Assembly (NCBI GenBank): GCA_041612005.1
Contig: JBFILW010000016.1
Coordinates: 1-25,559, forward strand
Source of the DNA: JBFILW01 sp041612005
Lineage (GTDB): Bacteria; Gemmatimonadota; Gemmatimonadetes; Palauibacterales; Palauibacteraceae
Length of the DNA: 25,559 bases
Direction: 5' to 3'
Translations under genes and position numbers: made by a program
Shown here: piece after piece, positions 22,410 through 25,559 of the stretch
How the letters are laid out: every line of letters starts with the position of its first letter
Position numbering within the stretch: position 1 is the stretch's first letter
The notes under the pieces: generated by a model
What the model was told of the DNA's origin: nothing
Database searches by the model: none
The model's input: only the letters and a program-made list of their open reading frames with translations

Positions 22410-23795
22410 ATGCAAAGCTCCTTGATCATTCAGCTCAGTTATCTCGTCTCGGCGGTTCTCTTCATCCTCGGCCTCAAACGGCTCAGCTCCCCCGCCACCG
22501 CGCGGGGCGGCAACACGCTGGCCGCACTCGGTATGCTGGTCGCCGTCGCGGCCACCTTGCTCGACGAGTCGATCCTCGACTTCACTTGGATCATCATTGG
22601 CATAGTGACGGGCGGTCTGATCGGCCTCATCATGGCGCGAACCGTCAAGATGACGGCGATGCCACAGATGGTGGCGGTGTTCAACGGCTTCGGCGGTGGC
22701 GCATCGGCGCTGGTCGCGGCGGCGGAGTACTTCCGGAGCACCGGCGGCATGGCGACCGACGCGGCTGTCTCGATCATGGCCGGCACGATCATCGGCACGG
22801 CAACGTTCTCGGGCAGCCTGATCGCGTTTGGCAAGCTGCAGGGCATCGTGACCGAGAAGGCCGTGAAGTACCCGCTGCAGCGTTCGACCAGCTTCCTGAT
22901 TTTTCTGGGCATGCTGGCGCTGGCCGTGTACCTGGGCATGAACCTGCCGGACGGCCAGCTGTTCCTGGGGATCGTCGCCGTTGCTCTCGCGCTCGGCGTG
23001 CTGATCGTGATCCCGATCGGTGGAGCCGACATGCCCGTCGTGGTCGCGCTGCTGAACTCGTACTCGGGCCTCGCGGCATCGGCGGCCGGGTTCGTGCTCA
23101 ACAACAACGCTCTCATCATTGCCGGCGCGCTGGTCGGCGCCTCCGGACTGATCCTCACCAACATCATGTGCCGTGCAATGAACCGGTCGCTCGGCAACGT
23201 GATGTTCGGCGCCTTCGGGGCCGGCGCGGCGAGCGCCGCAGCCGGTGGGCCGGGCGGCGAGCGGGTGGCCAACGAGATCGATCCCGAAGACGCGGCGATG
23301 TTGATGGGCTACGCGCAGTCCGTGCTGATCGTTCCGGGATACGGCCTCGCCGTGGCACAGGCCCAGCACAAGGCGCGCGAGCTGGGCGATCTGCTCGGCA
23401 AACGCGGCGTCAACGTGAAGTACGTGATCCACCCGGTGGCCGGCCGCATGCCGGGGCACATGAACGTGCTGCTGGCCGAGGCCAACGTCCCGTACGACCA
23501 GCTCTACGAGCCGGACGATGTGAACGGGGACATGGAGAACGCGGACGTGGCCATCATCATCGGAGCCAACGATGTGGTGAACCCGGCCGCTCGGGACGAT
23601 CCGAACAGCCTCATCGCGGGGATGCCGATCATCGAGGTGGATCGCGCGAAGCGGACGATCGTGCTCAAGCGGAGCCTCAACGTGGGCTTCGCCGGCATCG
23701 ACAACCCGCTCTTTTACCTGCAGAACAACTCGATGTTGTTCGGCGACGCCGCCAAGTCTCTGAGTGACTTGGTCGAAGAAGTGAAGCAGCTGTAG
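22410..23795 (+). CDS. pntB: NAD(P) transhydrogenase subunit beta
   Basis: A 461-residue membrane protein with about nine hydrophobic helices in the first 280 residues, including FNGFGGGAS (91-99) and VALLNSYSGLA (212-222). The cytoplasmic NADP-binding domain III starts at about 290. It carries GYGLAVAQAQH (310-320), the VNVKYVIHPVAGRMPGHMNVLLAEA stretch (shown in parts around 330-360), GANDVVNPAA and the late ALDNPLFY-like GIDNPLFYLQNNSMLFGD region. It couples proton flow to NADPH production. GAGGAG lies seven bases before the ATG. Confidence 0.95.
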   Translation: MQSSLIIQLSYLVSAVLFILGLKRLSSPATARGGNTLAALGMLVAVAATLLDESILDFTWIIIGIVTGGLIGLIMARTVKMTAMPQMVAVFNGFGGGASALVAAAEYFRSTGGMATDAAVSIMAGTIIGTATFSGSLIAFGKLQGIVTEKAVKYPLQRSTSFLIFLGMLALAVYLGMNLPDGQLFLGIVAVALALGVLIVIPIGGADMPVVVALLNSYSGLAASAAGFVLNNNALIIAGALVGASGLILTNIMCRAMNRSLGNVMFGAFGAGAASAAAGGPGGERVANEIDPEDAAMLMGYAQSVLIVPGYGLAVAQAQHKARELGDLLGKRGVNVKYVIHPVAGRMPGHMNVLLAEANVPYDQLYEPDDVNGDMENADVAIIIGANDVVNPAARDDPNSLIAGMPIIEVDRAKRTIVLKRSLNVGFAGIDNPLFYLQNNSMLFGDAAKSLSDLVEEVKQL

Positions 23796-23798
23796 CGC

Positions 23799-25151
23799 AT
23801 GGACCAAGCCGAAGCGCCCGGTACCGTCAAGAACGATCGCCGGACGATCTTCGGCTGGGCCATGTACGACTGGGCCAACTCAGCCTACATGACCACCACG
23901 GTGGGAGCCCTTCTCCCGGCCTACTTCAGCGACGTGATGATCCCGGATGGCGGCTACGAGCTGTTCGGGCGCATGTACAGTGGCCAGACGCTGTGGGGCT
24001 ACTTGATCGGCGGCGTCGCGTTCGTTGTTTTCCTCATATCTCCAGCACTCGGCGCGATCGCCGACTTCTCGGCCTCGAAGAAGCGCTTTCTGCGGGCCTT
24101 TGCTTACGGCGGCTCCCTGTTCGCCACCCTGCTGGTGTTCGTCGGCACCGGCAACGTACCGCTCACGATGGGGCTGTTCTTCGTGAGCCAGGTGTGCTTC
24201 GTGAGCGCGAACGTGTTCTACGACGGCTTCCTGCCAGATATTTCGACCTCGGACACGATCGACCGGGTGTCGGCGAAAGGGTACGCGTTTGGCTACATCG
24301 GCGGCGGGCTCCAGTTCGCCCTCGCGCTCCTGTTGATCTTATTCCGCGCCAACCTTGGGCTGTCGGCGACGGCGGCGGTCCAGATATCACTGGCCATGGC
24401 CGGCGTATGGTGGTTCGCTTTCTCCACCTTTGCCTTCACGCGCCTGCGCGAGACCGGCGCGGCCCGGGATCTCCCGCCCCGCTACGCGAACGTGCCCCGC
24501 GTTCAGGCTTACCTCCATCTGGGGTATGGACGCGTGTGGCGCACGCTGAAGAAGCTTCTCGGATTTAAGCAGCTGCTCCTTTTCCTGGTCGCATTTCTGA
24601 TTTACAACGACGGCGTGCAGACGATGATCGGGATGGCCTCCGCCTATTCATCCGATACGCTGCAAATCAGCACGACCGGGATCATGATCACTTTTCTGGT
24701 CGTACAGATCGTCGCTTTCGGGGGGGCGTACTTCTTCGGGTGGCTGGCGAGCCGCATCGACGCTCGCCGGGCAGTTGTGGTGGCGCTCGGCGTCTACACG
24801 CTGGTCGCGATCGCCGCCTTTCGGTTGCCGGTCGGTCAGCTGGCGCCGCTGATCGGACTCGGAGCCGTGATCGGGATCGTGCAGGGCGGCGTGCAGGCGC
24901 TGAGCCGAAGCCTGTACGGCTCGATGATTCCCGAGGAGGCCTCGGCAGAGTTTTACGGCTTCTACTCCGTGCTCTCGAAGTTCTCCGCCATCTGGGGCCC
25001 GATCATCTTCGCATTCGTCTCCGATGTCAGTGGCTCCGGACGCAACGCGATTCTCTCACTGATCGTGTTCTTCGTGGTGGGCGGGATCCTGCTGTCGCTG
25101 GTGAACATGGAGGAGGCGCGGGCCTCGCGGCTCCGCTGGAGCTTCGAGTAG
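23799..25151 (+). CDS. MFS transporter, UMF1/Atg22-like family
   Basis: A 450-residue permease with about 11-12 membrane helices. The family signature FGWAMYDWANSAYMTTTV (residues 18-35) and the second-half NDGVQTMIGMASAYS block are those of UMF1 (Atg22-like) transporters; the substrate is unknown. A loop rich in Arg and Pro between helices 6 and 7 (RETGAARDLPPRYANVP) separates the halves. It starts three bases after the pntB stop and is probably co-transcribed with it. No obvious terminator follows. Confidence 0.9.
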   Translation: MDQAEAPGTVKNDRRTIFGWAMYDWANSAYMTTTVGALLPAYFSDVMIPDGGYELFGRMYSGQTLWGYLIGGVAFVVFLISPALGAIADFSASKKRFLRAFAYGGSLFATLLVFVGTGNVPLTMGLFFVSQVCFVSANVFYDGFLPDISTSDTIDRVSAKGYAFGYIGGGLQFALALLLILFRANLGLSATAAVQISLAMAGVWWFAFSTFAFTRLRETGAARDLPPRYANVPRVQAYLHLGYGRVWRTLKKLLGFKQLLLFLVAFLIYNDGVQTMIGMASAYSSDTLQISTTGIMITFLVVQIVAFGGAYFFGWLASRIDARRAVVVALGVYTLVAIAAFRLPVGQLAPLIGLGAVIGIVQGGVQALSRSLYGSMIPEEASAEFYGFYSVLSKFSAIWGPIIFAFVSDVSGSGRNAILSLIVFFVVGGILLSLVNMEEARASRLRWSFE

Positions 25152-25252
25152 CGGCCGGCCATGACGTTGCGCGGAGACGCGATCGTCCGAGAATCGGCCC
25201 GAATGCTGGTATCGCAGACATTGGATGTTTCGACTGTTCCAAGGGGGGAGTG

Positions 25253-25366
25253 ATGAATCTTCATGCATGGATCGCAGCAGCTCTGATAGCCGTGTGGCCG
25301 GCCGGTGAGGAACCAGTGGCTTGCGAACTCGTCGATGCGGCGTCGGCCGAGACGGTCCTGGGCAGC
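25253..25366 (+). pseudogene. 5' fragment of a secreted-protein gene, truncated by a junction
   Basis: ATG at 25253 follows GGGGGGAG. The first 38 codons encode a signal-like start (NLHAWIAAALIAVW) and then EEPVACELVDAASAETVLG, a pattern common in secreted proteins with a CxLL...vLG motif. From about 25355 the sequence is antisense to the response-regulator fragment. The frame therefore stays open to the window edge, but its later residues are not meaningful. The original protein family cannot be named. Confidence 0.5.
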
Positions 25367-25559
25367 GACGCGACCAACCTGTTTATACACTTCGATGATC
25401 GGTGGACTTCGTCCGACAAGTACATCGCCGTCAGGTGGAGAGTCATCATTTTCCTGCAGATGCACGGGCGCCTGCATCAGCCGGCGAGTCTCCAGTGCAC
25501 GCTCGACGAGATCCTGAACTTGCTCAACCCCAATCGGTTTGACAACGTATTCGTATGCC
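25355..25559 (-). pseudogene. NtrC-family sigma-54 response regulator, internal fragment
   Basis: Reading from the right edge on the minus strand, the frame encodes AYEYVVKPIGVEQVQDLVERAL, the last strand and helix of a receiver domain with the conserved Lys-Pro. A short acidic linker follows, then DVLVGRSPPIIEVYKQVGRVAAQD, the start of a sigma-54-interacting AAA+ domain. The expected next block, with the GESGTGKE Walker A motif, is absent in all three frames. The gene is cut at about 25357; its 5' part lies beyond the window. The frame runs on to 24962, but only antisense to the transporter. Confidence 0.8.

Noticed and set aside
24962..25354. Continuation of the response-regulator frame to 24962
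   Set aside because: After residue AAQD the sequence loses all similarity to sigma-54 regulators and is antisense to the transporter gene.
1..25559. tRNA genes, CRISPR arrays, insertion sequences, prophage
   Set aside because: No T-loop/acceptor pattern, regular repeat-spacer series, transposase or phage protein was found on reading both strands.

Overview
The window is 25.6 kb of GC-rich (roughly 65%) bacterial chromosome, densely packed with housekeeping genes. Many genes overlap by 1 to 20 bases and several start with GTG or TTG. I see no tRNA, rRNA, CRISPR array, insertion sequence or phage gene. The protein set and the recA-recX-alaS order fit a free-living didermic or related environmental bacterium. 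Gemmatimonadota is my tentative guess, based on general resemblance only and not on a database search.

Layout. Positions 1-14033 are all on the minus strand. Read in the direction of transcription they are: dtd - maf - a LOG/TIGR00725-like protein - a CcmI-like zinc-ribbon membrane protein - threonine aldolase; then recA, from its own promoter, - recX - alaS - a small unknown protein - a CpsB/YwqE-type PHP phosphatase - an SDR oxidoreductase - CCA-adding enzyme - rarA - hflX - a Rossmann-fold protein cut by the window edge. From alaS onward the genes overlap or nearly touch, so they probably form one transcription unit dominated by tRNA quality, translation and DNA repair or replication rescue.

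Positions 14034-14609 are a 576-base gap, the only long intergenic region. It holds a cluster of DnaA-box-like 9-mers, short perfect palindromes, a strong hairpin in front of an excellent ribosome-binding site with a 72-codon reading frame, and an A/T-only tract. Genes to the left all point away from it. Genes to the right mostly point away too, except an adjacent SF1 helicase and a two-gene block. It is the best candidate here for something undescribed, possibly a replication origin or a DnaA-controlled locus.

Positions 14610-16655 encode an SF1 (UPF1-like) helicase on the minus strand. Divergent from it on the plus strand is a PLP decarboxylase - BCP peroxiredoxin - secreted DsbA-like protein operon, closed by a bidirectional terminator. 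Two minus-strand genes of unknown function, one a lipoprotein, follow. Then a plus-strand operon runs dodecin - pntAA - pntAB - pntB - a UMF1-type MFS transporter, linking a flavin-storage protein to proton-translocating NAD(P) transhydrogenase.

At the right edge a secreted-protein gene start (plus) runs head-on into the remains of an NtrC-type response regulator (minus). Both lose their 3' parts at the same point, near 25355-25366. That marks a deletion or rearrangement, or an assembly chimera.
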